Origin: Paralcaligenes sp. KSB-10
GTDB lineage: Bacteria; Pseudomonadota; Gammaproteobacteria; Burkholderiales; Burkholderiaceae_B
Direction: 5' to 3'
Assembly: GCF_021266465.1 (NCBI RefSeq)
Contig: NZ_CP089848.1
Location: 3,162,001-3,226,000 of the forward strand
DNA: 64,000 bases
Shown here: positions 56,209 to 64,000 of the stretch, in pieces
How the letters are laid out: each line of letters opens with the position of its first letter
Position numbering within the stretch: position 1 is the stretch's first letter
The notes under the pieces: model-generated
What the model saw: the letters and a program-made list of their open reading frames with translations, nothing else
What the model was told of the DNA's origin: nothing
Databases searched by the model: none
Position numbers and translations under genes: made by a program

Positions 56209-56733
56209 TTATTGGTCACGGCGAAAAAACACAGTGACCTGCCCGACTTCGAAACCAAACTTCGTCACGCTAGCCCTATTCACGACGGTCGTCTCATCCA
56301 CCCTGAAGAGCCAGTCATCAAACTTGACGTTGTGGACGGAGTCGCCAACCGGCAACTTAAGCGTGTAGCGCATGCGAAAGGCATTGCCGGCCCCCTTGCC
56401 TATGGCTACGCCCACCACATCATCAGCCCTGCCATGCAGTGAACCATCCGTCTGCCGCGTAAAAGTCCATACACGCTCCTGACTCGTTCCATCGGTATAG
56501 AAGAAATGCTCTTTTAGAATGAACTTGTCATCCTGGTTATGGCCCTCCATCTTTATGTGAAAGCGCTTGACGACCTCGCCACTGCGTTTTTGAAACATGC
56601 CCCATGCTTCGGTCTTGCCCTGAAAATACTGGGTGACATCGAGCTTGGGCTCGTCCTGGGCGTAGCGGGAAACATCGGGCATGGCGCAGGCAGTAAGTGC
56701 CAGCACACTTCCCAGCATAAGCAGTCTTTTCAT
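56209..56733 (-). CDS. DUF3833 lipoprotein
   Basis: 174 residues. A lipobox LTAC ends the signal peptide (Cys16). The body (KLDVTQYFQGKTEAWGMFQKRSGEVVKRFHI ... VTKFGFEVGQVTVFFRR) matches the DUF3833 family, of unknown biochemical role but regularly found with the CFA/DUF1365 genes. It overlaps the MFS gene by 4 bp. Confidence 0.9.
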   Translation of the reverse strand: MKRLLMLGSVLALTACAMPDVSRYAQDEPKLDVTQYFQGKTEAWGMFQKRSGEVVKRFHIKMEGHNQDDKFILKEHFFYTDGTSQERVWTFTRQTDGSLHGRADDVVGVAIGKGAGNAFRMRYTLKLPVGDSVHNVKFDDWLFRVDETTVVNRASVTKFGFEVGQVTVFFRRDQ

Positions 56734-57986
56734 GTGGTTTGTTCTCCATTTGAATCGTGAAAATTACGCAAGCGCCACAAGGCCAGCAACTTCAAAAAAC
56801 ATGGCAACCCACCGTAGGTCCAGGCCAAGGCATGCCCGCCGCTGCCGATCTCGCCGGGCTGGTAATCCAGAATGGCCAGCCAGGGCAGAGCAAGACCCGA
56901 TAAAGCCAGCGCGAGCTTCCCGAGCAGGCTCCATAAACCGTAGTAGGCCGCTGGCGCTTGGCGATCGGGTATCAGGCGGGCCAGCAAAACCGGAGGCAAC
57001 ACCAGGTCGGCGCCAAGTGAAAGGCCTGCCAATACACAAATGGCAAGATAAGGGTAGCGATCACCAGGCCCCAGCGTGGCAGCCCACACAAAAGTGATGA
57101 TTGCCAGAATCATGCCCAGTCGCCATGCGCGAGCCGGGCCCAGGCGCGTTGCCAGTTTCATCCATACCGGCATGCCTGCCGCGCCGGCCAGAAAATACGT
57201 GCCCAGAAAATAGCCCGACCAGTGCGGTTCCACGAGCACATCGGCAATAAAGAAAAGCGCAAGTGTGGCCGGAACGGATACCGACAAAGCGTTCAGAAAA
57301 TAAGGAGGCAACAGGCGCCTGACCGGCTGGTTAGCCAGGCAGACGCGCCATGAAGCGCTATTTTCCGCCAGTTGAGCATGAAGCCACGACGGCGCCCGAT
57401 GGAGCAAGGCAGTAACGCCCAGCGCCAGCAGGAGCGCGAACGCGATGGAGTAGGCACCCATGCTTTGTTGAGAACTCCTGTCTGCGGCATTGACCAGCCA
57501 GGCTGGAAGCGTGCTCGCAAGCACAACCCCGGCCAGGCCGAAGGCCTCACGCCAGCCCGCAGCTTTGGTCAACCCAACGGTATCGGGCGCCAATCGGGCG
57601 CCCCAAGCCAGATAGGCGATGTTCAGCACGCTGTGAGCGGTATAGACAATGATCAGAGCAAACGCCAGCCATGCAGCCAGCAGCGGACCGGATACTGGCG
57701 CCAGCCACAATCCGGCAAAGGCAATAATAAGCACCAGGCATGCCACCCACAGCGCACGGCCAAGGCGGGATCGACGCGCAAGACGGTCCACCCACAGACC
57801 TATCCAGGGGTCCTGGACCGTATCGACAATCCTGGCGGCAAATAGCACAAACCCTGTCAGCGACAGCGACAGCCCAAGCTGGCTGGTGTAGTAAATGGGT
57901 ACCTGAATGTAGACAGGCAAGGCTGCCATGGCCAGCGGCATGCCGAGCAGGCCATATGCCGCGAACGAAGCTGCGCGTCGGCTCAT
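56730..57986 (-). CDS. MFS transporter (GPH/melibiose-like type)
   Basis: 418 residues with about 12 membrane helices. PVYIQVPIYYTSQLGLSLSLTGFVLFAARIVDTVQDPWIGLWVDR is the typical sugar/lysolipid-type MFS opening with DP-x2-G. In such loci these carriers are proposed to move lipids or precursors. It overlaps both neighbours by 4 bp. Confidence 0.9.
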   Translation of the reverse strand: MSRRAASFAAYGLLGMPLAMAALPVYIQVPIYYTSQLGLSLSLTGFVLFAARIVDTVQDPWIGLWVDRLARRSRLGRALWVACLVLIIAFAGLWLAPVSGPLLAAWLAFALIIVYTAHSVLNIAYLAWGARLAPDTVGLTKAAGWREAFGLAGVVLASTLPAWLVNAADRSSQQSMGAYSIAFALLLALGVTALLHRAPSWLHAQLAENSASWRVCLANQPVRRLLPPYFLNALSVSVPATLALFFIADVLVEPHWSGYFLGTYFLAGAAGMPVWMKLATRLGPARAWRLGMILAIITFVWAATLGPGDRYPYLAICVLAGLSLGADLVLPPVLLARLIPDRQAPAAYYGLWSLLGKLALALSGLALPWLAILDYQPGEIGSGGHALAWTYGGLPCFLKLLALWRLRNFHDSNGEQTT

Positions 57987-58498
57987 GGCCTTGCCTTCAG
58001 CAAATCGTTGCGCAGGCCTGGCGCCCGCGTCTCTGCATGCAGCCAGATTTCAAAAAAGGCACGTGCAAACTGAACGTCGTCGATATCCGCCGTGAGCCGG
58101 GTGCCGGCATAGAACCTCACGCCTTCGCCGGGTAGATAAACCCCAGTAAGCGTGTCGCCCGACTTTACATCAACAAAAGCCGTCTGCATCAGGTCGCGCC
58201 AATGCGCCAGCGTAACACTGGACACGGGACGAGCCGCCAGACGCATCATTTCATCCAGGCTGCTGTCAACAATCTTGCTGCGCGCAATAGTGCGATGGTA
58301 GGTCAGTTGCAACGCAAACGGCGCATCGAAGGGGGCTGAGTCGCAGCTACCCCACAATTGCGCAGTATAAATATCAAATCCAAACATTCGAAACTCGCCC
58401 TGCCCGCAAAGCTGTGCATCCGGCAGCGCCGGTCGCCAGTCCGACCACGCATGGCCGCTGAAGAAAAACAGGGCGAGTGCAATCAGGCCGCCGCGCAT
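57983..58498 (-). CDS. Chalcone-isomerase-like family protein (periplasmic)
   Basis: 171 residues from ATG at 58498, placed 1 bp after the CFA gene stop. A signal peptide (~1-19, SGHAWS) precedes a chalcone-isomerase-like fold: EFRMFGFDIYTAQLWG, LTYHRTIARSKIVDSSLDEM, VYLPGEGVRFY, FFEIWLHAETRAPGLRNDLL. Bacterial members are fatty-acid-binding-like and not flavonoid enzymes. It probably handles the product of the lipid-modifying enzymes nearby (inference). Confidence 0.85.
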   Translation of the reverse strand: MRGGLIALALFFFSGHAWSDWRPALPDAQLCGQGEFRMFGFDIYTAQLWGSCDSAPFDAPFALQLTYHRTIARSKIVDSSLDEMMRLAARPVSSVTLAHWRDLMQTAFVDVKSGDTLTGVYLPGEGVRFYAGTRLTADIDDVQFARAFFEIWLHAETRAPGLRNDLLKARP

Positions 58499-58499
58499 G

Positions 58500-59714
58500 C
58501 TAGCTGGGCCTGGTAAATACAAATTGCACAACATCCGTGCGCTGCTCTTCAAACCCCGCCTCGCAATAAGCAAGGTAGAGCCGCCAGACACGCACAAAAG
58601 CATCGTCGAATCCCAGCCTGCGAACTTCTGTCAGATTCTTCTCGAATGCCTGTCGCCAGCGCCTGAGGGTTTCGGCGTAATCCAGGCCGAAGCGCAGCGT
58701 AATGTCACCCTCAAGACCAGCCTTGCGCCCTACCCCGAGCAGTCGCTCCGGGCTAGGCAGCATGCCGCCAGGGAAAATGGCCTGCCTGATGAAGTCGCTG
58801 CTGCGGCGATAATGCTCGAATCGCGCTTCGTCGATGGTGATGGATTGAAGCAGTGCCTGTGCTCCGGGCTTGAGCCGTTCGTGCAAGATGCGGCCAAACT
58901 CCGGCCAGAATTTTTCGCCTACCGCTTCGAACATTTCTATAGAGACCACGGCGTCGTACTGGCCATGCAGATCACGATAATCGCAAAGCTCTACCCGGAC
59001 GACCTCAGTGAGCCCTTCATCCAGGATGCGTTGCCGCGCCAATTCGTACTGGGCTTCAGAAATCGTCACGGCATGCACTCGTATTCCCTGACGGGCGGCA
59101 TGCAAGGCAAACCCTCCCCAGCCACAGCCTATTTCCAGCACCTGCATACCCGGCCGCAATGCCAAAGACTGCACGATATGCTCGTACTTGTCAGTCTGGG
59201 CCTGTTCGAGGCTCTTTGCCGCCTCTCCCGCAAACAGCGCGCTGGAATAACTCATCCCGGGATCCAGCCACTGTTTATAAAACGCGTTGCCGATATCGTA
59301 ATGGGCATGGATATTGCGTTTGCTTCCCGCCCGGCTGTTCACGCGCAAGCGATGCAACAAGGCGTACCACAGGCGCGAAATCCATTTGCCCCACACCGCC
59401 TCGGGAAGCACCGCTTCATTGCACAAAGCAAAGCGCAGCAGGTCTGTCAAATCCGGGGTGTCCAGCCAGCCAGCCTGATAGGCATCTGCAAAACCGATGT
59501 CACCGCTCTTAAGTATCCGCGAGCAAGCACGCCAATCATGGATGGTCAGCACGGCCCCAGGCAGCGACATGGAGTTGCCGAATATTCGCCTCTCGCCTGA
59601 TGGCATTACCAGAGTCAGATGTCCGACCCGGACGCGCTCGAGCAGCGAAAAAAATAGCTGGGCATACGTGGGCACACGCTCTATGGCGGAGTCAGACGCA
59701 AAGTAGGATGTCAT
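58500..59714 (-). CDS. Cyclopropane-fatty-acyl-phospholipid synthase family methyltransferase
   Basis: 404 residues. SAM-binding VLEIGCGWGGFALHAARQG, the substrate region AHYDIGNAFYKQWLDPGMSYSSALF and QSITIDEARFEHYRRSSDFIRQAIFPGGMLP. CFA-type enzymes add a methyl or methylene group to an unsaturated acyl chain in the membrane. Grouping with a FAD amine-oxidase-like protein and DUF1365 is the pattern of methylated/furan fatty acid loci in alpha-proteobacteria (from memory), so it may not make an ordinary cyclopropane. ATG overlaps the DUF1365 stop. Confidence 0.92.
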   Translation of the reverse strand: MTSYFASDSAIERVPTYAQLFFSLLERVRVGHLTLVMPSGERRIFGNSMSLPGAVLTIHDWRACSRILKSGDIGFADAYQAGWLDTPDLTDLLRFALCNEAVLPEAVWGKWISRLWYALLHRLRVNSRAGSKRNIHAHYDIGNAFYKQWLDPGMSYSSALFAGEAAKSLEQAQTDKYEHIVQSLALRPGMQVLEIGCGWGGFALHAARQGIRVHAVTISEAQYELARQRILDEGLTEVVRVELCDYRDLHGQYDAVVSIEMFEAVGEKFWPEFGRILHERLKPGAQALLQSITIDEARFEHYRRSSDFIRQAIFPGGMLPSPERLLGVGRKAGLEGDITLRFGLDYAETLRRWRQAFEKNLTEVRRLGFDDAFVRVWRLYLAYCEAGFEEQRTDVVQFVFTRPS

Positions 59715-60535
59715 GGTTTCTTTTCTGTTATTGCGTTTTCGGAAGTAACGGTGGGTGATGCCGCGTTCGAAACTTGAGGTTTTGGAAAAAATGGAACGTT
59801 AGCTAGCCAAAGACGCACTGCCTGCCAATAAATTCGTGCAATGATTGAAAATGTCATAAAAGGCTGTCTCATTAAGGCCTGCGTAGCCGATTGGCGGTTG
59901 AGCACGCTCTTGCGCCCACCAATTGATGTACGCAACACCAGACCAGCGCTATCAAAATAATCAATGCCCACGAATGAAGTGTCTGCCGTGTCCCGTACGC
60001 GAAACTGATATCGGCCTTCTACGCGACAAAAAGGCGATACATGCAATTGCTTCCGGCATTCGAGCGTGGTGCTGCTGGTGATGGCCTGGCCCTCTGGCCC
60101 AGTCAGCAGATAACTGTGCCGCTCTCCGAAGGTACTGGTTACCTCAGCCAATAGCGCTCGCAATCCGCCTGCGCTGTCATGGCAATACCAGAAACTTACC
60201 GGATTGAAGACGTAGCCGAAGACGCGGGGAAAGGTCTGCAGCCAGATCTCGCCATCGGCCTGCACGCCCGCTTCGGCAAGATGCCGACGCATCCAGGCGG
60301 CCAGATCAGATCCGTCGCATGCCCCATAGTCGCGCGTACGGATGCCCATCAAGCAACGGCGATCTACACCAAACCACCATCGATCAAGATCTTTCAGCCG
60401 ATCAAGATTGAGCCGTACGCAGAACACCGGGTAAACAAAACGGTTGTGCGCAGGCCGCAGCCGTTCATGCATAACCCGCTCAACCAGCAACAAGGGGGGA
60501 CTTAGTGTGTCTGAAGTGGAACCAAAGGTGCTCAT
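59711..60535 (-). CDS. DUF1365 family protein
   Basis: 274 residues from ATG at 60535, overlapping the FAD gene stop (ATGA). ERVMHERLRPAHNRFVYPVFCVRLNLD at the start and QTFPRVFGYVFNPVSFWYCHD are the conserved family blocks. The biochemical role is not settled. DUF1365 is nearly always next to the COG2907-type flavoprotein and a CFA-type methyltransferase. Confidence 0.92.
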   Translation of the reverse strand: MSTFGSTSDTLSPPLLLVERVMHERLRPAHNRFVYPVFCVRLNLDRLKDLDRWWFGVDRRCLMGIRTRDYGACDGSDLAAWMRRHLAEAGVQADGEIWLQTFPRVFGYVFNPVSFWYCHDSAGGLRALLAEVTSTFGERHSYLLTGPEGQAITSSTTLECRKQLHVSPFCRVEGRYQFRVRDTADTSFVGIDYFDSAGLVLRTSIGGRKSVLNRQSATQALMRQPFMTFSIIARIYWQAVRLWLANVPFFPKPQVSNAASPTVTSENAITEKKP

Positions 60536-61818
60536 AACTTGGCCCATTCCGGGGAAACGCCAAAACTTTTGGCGATGCGAAGCGCTGATTTCAGGCCGTC
60601 TTCGTGAAAACCATAACCCGTCCAGGCACCGACATGCCAGGTGCCGTTCAACCCCTGCAGCGAGGAAAGCTGCGTCTGTGCCGCAATGGCATGCAGGTCA
60701 AGAATGGGATGCGCATACTCGAAGGAAGACAGCAGCTTCTCCGGCGCGGGCGGCTCGATGGGGTTCAGGGTTACCACCAGTGGCGTGCTGAACGGCAAGG
60801 GCTGGAGCTGATTAAGCAGATAGCTAACACAAACAGGACGGCTGGCGCCCGCCGCATTTGCGCCCAGGTAGTTCCAGGCGGACCATACGCGGCGACGGCG
60901 AGGCAAAAGAGAAGCATCGGTATGAAGCACCGCCGTATTTTTTTGATAGCGCACGGCGCCGAGTATGGCTTGCTCGCGCCTATCGGGATTTGCCAGCATG
61001 CGCAGCGAGTCAGGAGCGTGCGTAGCCATGATGACAGCATCGAATTGCTCTGCGCCCGACGCGGTCAATATGGAAACGCTGCCTGCGTTGCGAGAAATCC
61101 CGAGCACCCGGGAGTTCAGGCGCAGGCCGGGAATCTGGCGAATCATGCGTCCCACGTATTCACGGCCACCGCCGACCACGGTTCTCCATTGAGGACGATT
61201 GCGCACTTGCAACAGCCCGTGATTTACGCAGAAACGAAGAAAAGTTGCGGCCGGGAAGTTCAGGATATCGGCGGCGGCGCTAGACCAGATAGCCGACGAC
61301 ATGGGAAGCAGATAGTTGTTCCTGAAAGTGATGCCATAACCGCCCTGCAACAAGAGCTCGTTCAAAGAGCAGCCCGTGGTCTCTGCCATATCAAGATGGC
61401 GCTGCGCCGAACCATTGAAACGCACGATATCGCGCAACATGCCAATAAAGCTCGGCGAAAAAATGTTGCGCCGCTGCGCAAACACCGTGTTCAGATCACT
61501 GCCCGCCCATTCAAGCCGGCCATCATCGAGCGACACGGAAAAGCTCATGTCACTGGGATGTGTGGCTACCCCCAGCTCTTCGAACAGCTTGATGAGATTC
61601 GGATAGGTGCGGTCATTGAGAACCAGAAAGCCGGTATCGACGGGATGCGTCACGCCGTCCAGGGTCACATCCACCGTATTGGTATGCCCACCGGGATAGT
61701 CGGCGGCTTCGAACAAGGTGACGTCGTAACGCCTGGCCAGCAAGTAAGCGCTGGCCAGGCCACTGATGCCCGCACCCACCACGGCGACACGCGCGCCATA
61801 AACGGGGGCGCTAGACAT
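60532..61818 (-). CDS. FAD-dependent amine-oxidase-like oxidoreductase (COG2907 type)
   Basis: 428 residues from ATG at 61818. FAD motif VAVVGAGISGLASAYLLARRYDVTLFEAADYPGGHTNTV-type opening, DTGFLVLNDRTYPNL, and a C-terminal HVGAWTGYGFHEDGLKSALR. Flavoproteins of this group act on acyl chains; a member is linked to unsaturated/furan fatty acids in Rhodobacter (from memory). It is the first gene of the leftward operon and divergent from tetR. Confidence 0.9.
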   Translation of the reverse strand: MSSAPVYGARVAVVGAGISGLASAYLLARRYDVTLFEAADYPGGHTNTVDVTLDGVTHPVDTGFLVLNDRTYPNLIKLFEELGVATHPSDMSFSVSLDDGRLEWAGSDLNTVFAQRRNIFSPSFIGMLRDIVRFNGSAQRHLDMAETTGCSLNELLLQGGYGITFRNNYLLPMSSAIWSSAAADILNFPAATFLRFCVNHGLLQVRNRPQWRTVVGGGREYVGRMIRQIPGLRLNSRVLGISRNAGSVSILTASGAEQFDAVIMATHAPDSLRMLANPDRREQAILGAVRYQKNTAVLHTDASLLPRRRRVWSAWNYLGANAAGASRPVCVSYLLNQLQPLPFSTPLVVTLNPIEPPAPEKLLSSFEYAHPILDLHAIAAQTQLSSLQGLNGTWHVGAWTGYGFHEDGLKSALRIAKSFGVSPEWAKL

Positions 61819-61942
61819 GAAGCACCCTGACGGTCGGCACACCGCTTTGATGTGGGTGGCGACGGCGGCACGGTGGTGGCGCGATGCAAACCCTAGGAAT
61901 ATCTGTGCGAGCAGTAAACATTGTGCGCATTCTCAGCAATCA

Positions 61943-61972
61943 GTGATAAGATTAAATCTACTTCCATGTCAA
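61943..61972 (-). promoter_or_regulatory. Promoter of the leftward operon with palindromic site
   Basis: On the minus strand a perfect TTGACA (-35, plus 61967-61972) and TATCAC (-10, plus 61943-61948) with an 18-bp spacer. The spacer holds the 11-bp palindrome AGATTAAATCT (61949-61959), a fitting site for the divergent TetR protein. Confidence 0.55.
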
Positions 61973-62003
61973 AACCGCTACTATTTAGTATTTATATTTA
62001 CGA

Positions 62004-62609
62004 ATGAGTATTCTAAATCGATCCAGCTTCAAAGACAAGGCTTTTAAGATGCGCGAAGACGCAATTCTTGACGCCACCGCGAAAACCCTGGGCGTCAAGG
62101 GTTTTGATCTGATGACGATGGACGACATCGCCATCGAGGTCGGTATCTCCAAGCCCAGCTTATACAAGCATTTCAAGTCCAAGGAAGATCTGGTTTGCGA
62201 AGCCATGATTCGGCTGATGAATGGAGCGCTGGAGCGTCTTGATGATTTGCCAAAAGAGGCAACGCCACGCGAGCAACTAAAGGCATTGCTGGAGTGGGCA
62301 CTAAGGGTGCGGCTGACCGGCGGCTTGCCGTTTCTTCCCTCAACCAGTCCTCATGTACGCAAGATGCTTACACGCAACTTGAGGTATGTCACACGCGTAC
62401 TCAAGCTGCATAATCGGCTCAAGAAAATCGTTGGGCAAGGCAAAGCCAAGGGTGAGCTCAGCACCAGCCTGCCCGATGACGTGATCCTGTTCTCTTTCTA
62501 TGCCAGAACCTGCGACCCGTCAGTCGAATATCTTCAGCTCTATAGCAAGCTGGATGACGATGCCATCGTGCAACATATGCTGAAGGTCTGCTTTGAAGGC
62601 TTACAGTAG
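62004..62609 (+). CDS. TetR family transcriptional regulator
   Basis: 201 residues. The N-terminal HTH (~18-64) reads AILDATAKTLGVKGFDLMTMDDIAIEVGISKPSLYKHFKSKEDLV. The C-terminal ligand domain is Leu/Arg-rich without a recognisable signature. It is divergent from the FAD gene and 22 bp before the photolyase gene; it most likely represses both transcripts. Its ligand could be a fatty-acyl compound (inference). Confidence 0.9.
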   Translation: MSILNRSSFKDKAFKMREDAILDATAKTLGVKGFDLMTMDDIAIEVGISKPSLYKHFKSKEDLVCEAMIRLMNGALERLDDLPKEATPREQLKALLEWALRVRLTGGLPFLPSTSPHVRKMLTRNLRYVTRVLKLHNRLKKIVGQGKAKGELSTSLPDDVILFSFYARTCDPSVEYLQLYSKLDDDAIVQHMLKVCFEGLQ

Positions 62610-62631
62610 CTTTGCCCCGGGAACCAGCGCC

Positions 62632-64000
62632 ATGCCCAAATTCGAACGCGGCCTGATGTGGTTTCGGCGCGACTTGCGCCTTGAGGACAATGCCACCCTG
62701 GTACAGGCGTTACGCGAATGTCGCAGGCTTTTTTGTGTTTTTGTCTTTGATACCGACATTCTGTCGACACTTCCTGCGGATGACCGGCGCGTCGCTTTTA
62801 TTGACGACTGCATCACCGAACTTGATGCTGAGCTGCGGGCGGCCGGCGGTGGGCTGATCGTTCGCCATGAGGCTGCGCATAAAGCAATACCCGATTTGGC
62901 GCGAAGCCTGAATGCAGACGTCGTCTTCGCTGGCCGCGACTACGAGCCTGAAGCAAAATCGCGCGACCAGCGGGTGGCTGCCGCGCTCAAGCTGGAACAG
63001 CGTCATTTTCTCCAGTGCAAAGATCAAGCCATCTTCGAAATGGACGAAATTCTTAATGGGCAAGGCGAACCTTATAAGGTGTTTACGGCCTACAAAAACG
63101 CCTGGCTCAAGGCACTGCGCCCGACGCATATTGAACCGTTTATCAATCAGCCGCCATCAGGCACGTTGGCGCCGCCGCCAGCCCAGCTGACGCAACGCCC
63201 CTCCCTTAATGATATTGGTTTCAGCCATCCAGCGCATCCGATTCCCGTAGCTACCGGCAGTCGCGGCGCTCAGGGTTTGCTTGCTGATTTCCTGCCACGC
63301 ATGGATCTCTATCACGAACGCCGGGATTTCCCCGCCGTTAAAGGGCCGAGCTATCTGTCCGTGCATTTGCGCTTCGGCACCATTTCAATTCGCGCCCTGG
63401 CCCGCGAAGCCTATCCCGCCATGCAAGCAGGCAGCGTCGGTGCGGCGACCTGGTTAAGCGAACTGATATGGCGTGATTTCTATTTCATGATTCTGCATCA
63501 CTTTCCCCATGTCGCTGGACAAGCATTTCGCCCTGAATATGATGCCATTTCATGGGAATGCGGCCCCGAAGCTGACAAGCTTTTTCGGGCCTGGTGCGAC
63601 GGCATCACAGGCTATCCCATCGTGGACGCTGCCATGCGCCAGTTGAACCAGACCGGCTATATGCATAATCGACTCAGGATGGTCGTTGCAAGCTTCCTGA
63701 CCAAAGACCTGGGTATAGACTGGCGCAGGGGCGAACAGTACTTCGCCCGGCAACTGAACGACTTTGACCTCTCGGCCAATAATGGGGGTTGGCAATGGGC
63801 CGCATCCACAGGCTGTGATGCGCAGCCTTACTTTCGAATATTCAATCCCATCACACAATCGCGCAAATTCGATGCACAGGGCCACGTCATTCGACGCTAC
63901 GTTCCCGAGCTCGCGGCTCTTTCCAGCAAAGATATCCATGCTCCGTGGCTGGCTCAGCCAACTGCGCTAGTCCACGCCGGGATAACGCTGGGCGTCAGCT
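62632..64000 (+). CDS. phrB: Deoxyribodipyrimidine photolyase (class I), truncated by the window edge
   Basis: 456 residues are visible and the frame is open at base 64000. The antenna domain starts RGLMWFRRDLRLEDNATL; the FAD domain has ELIWRDFYF, DAAMRQLNQTGYMHNRLRMVVASFLTKDL, and NNGGWQWAASTGCDAQPYFRIFNP. It repairs UV-induced cyclobutane dimers with blue light. Only about 20-30 residues are probably missing. It follows tetR closely, tying the cluster to light stress. Confidence 0.95.
   Translation, partial: MPKFERGLMWFRRDLRLEDNATLVQALRECRRLFCVFVFDTDILSTLPADDRRVAFIDDCITELDAELRAAGGGLIVRHEAAHKAIPDLARSLNADVVFAGRDYEPEAKSRDQRVAAALKLEQRHFLQCKDQAIFEMDEILNGQGEPYKVFTAYKNAWLKALRPTHIEPFINQPPSGTLAPPPAQLTQRPSLNDIGFSHPAHPIPVATGSRGAQGLLADFLPRMDLYHERRDFPAVKGPSYLSVHLRFGTISIRALAREAYPAMQAGSVGAATWLSELIWRDFYFMILHHFPHVAGQAFRPEYDAISWECGPEADKLFRAWCDGITGYPIVDAAMRQLNQTGYMHNRLRMVVASFLTKDLGIDWRRGEQYFARQLNDFDLSANNGGWQWAASTGCDAQPYFRIFNPITQSRKFDAQGHVIRRYVPELAALSSKDIHAPWLAQPTALVHAGITLGVS

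Overview
The window looks like a chromosomal segment of a betaproteobacterium of the Alcaligenaceae (Bordetella / Pusillimonas / Candidimonas-like). The reasons are the high-GC coding style and the gene order: RayT-like gene - gltB - gltD; mlaFEDAC - ABC exporter - bolA/ibaG - murA - hisGD(B)HAFIE - HIT - tatABC - degQ-like - Nif3 - mscL - petABC - sspAB - tRNA-Thr. This is an inference from protein resemblance and order; no search was run.

Layout. (1) 1-10951, + strand: an aromatic/CoA-linked catabolic cluster. It starts with the tail of an indolepyruvate oxidoreductase beta-type gene, then a PDR/VanB reductase, Rieske dioxygenase alpha and beta, an acyl-CoA ligase, a thiolase-fold protein lacking the catalytic Cys, a DUF35-SDR fusion whose SDR half has lost its catalytic Tyr, a cyclase-family hydrolase, an SDR, and a branched-chain-type solute-binding protein. 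(2) 10952-11646: no gene, but two long imperfect palindromes that are inverted copies of one repeat family. (3) 11647-13610, - strand: glutathione-dependent formaldehyde detoxification (frmA/fghA). (4) 13796-14488: a RayT-like protein without its HUH motif. (5) 14773-20974: gltBD. (6) 21043-22185: split chromate-transporter pair. (7) 22343-36850, + strand: lipid-asymmetry transport (mlaFEDAC, no mlaB), an ABC exporter pair, ibaG, murA, the histidine operon (no hisC), a HIT protein and tatABC. (8) 36898-43634: degQ-like protease, Nif3-like protein, mscL, the cytochrome bc1 complex petABC, and sspAB.

(9) 43671-53458: an accessory block with looser, more AT-rich coding, placed between sspB and tRNA-Thr. 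It has an HpsN-like (sulfopropanediol dehydrogenase-like) dehydrogenase and a DegT-type aminotransferase; a MocR-type regulator; an N-acyl-D-amino-acid deacylase; and a sulfonate/taurine-type ABC transporter. A 61-bp near-identical sequence lies in front of both leftward operons and just upstream of the MocR gene, so it is probably the regulator's shared operator/promoter. The transporter operon opens with a 23-codon leader reading frame containing three Cys and a PPP tract, and its stop lies 5 nt before the first permease. This block is the strongest candidate for an undescribed regulated system.

(10) 53788-64000: tRNA-Thr(UGU), then a tightly packed leftward nine-gene operon (FAD amine-oxidase-like protein, DUF1365, CFA-type methyltransferase, chalcone-isomerase-like protein, MFS carrier, DUF3833 lipoprotein, SDR, TspO, esterase). 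It is divergent from a TetR regulator and a photolyase gene that runs off the window. The gene set resembles photo-oxidative-stress / modified-fatty-acid loci.
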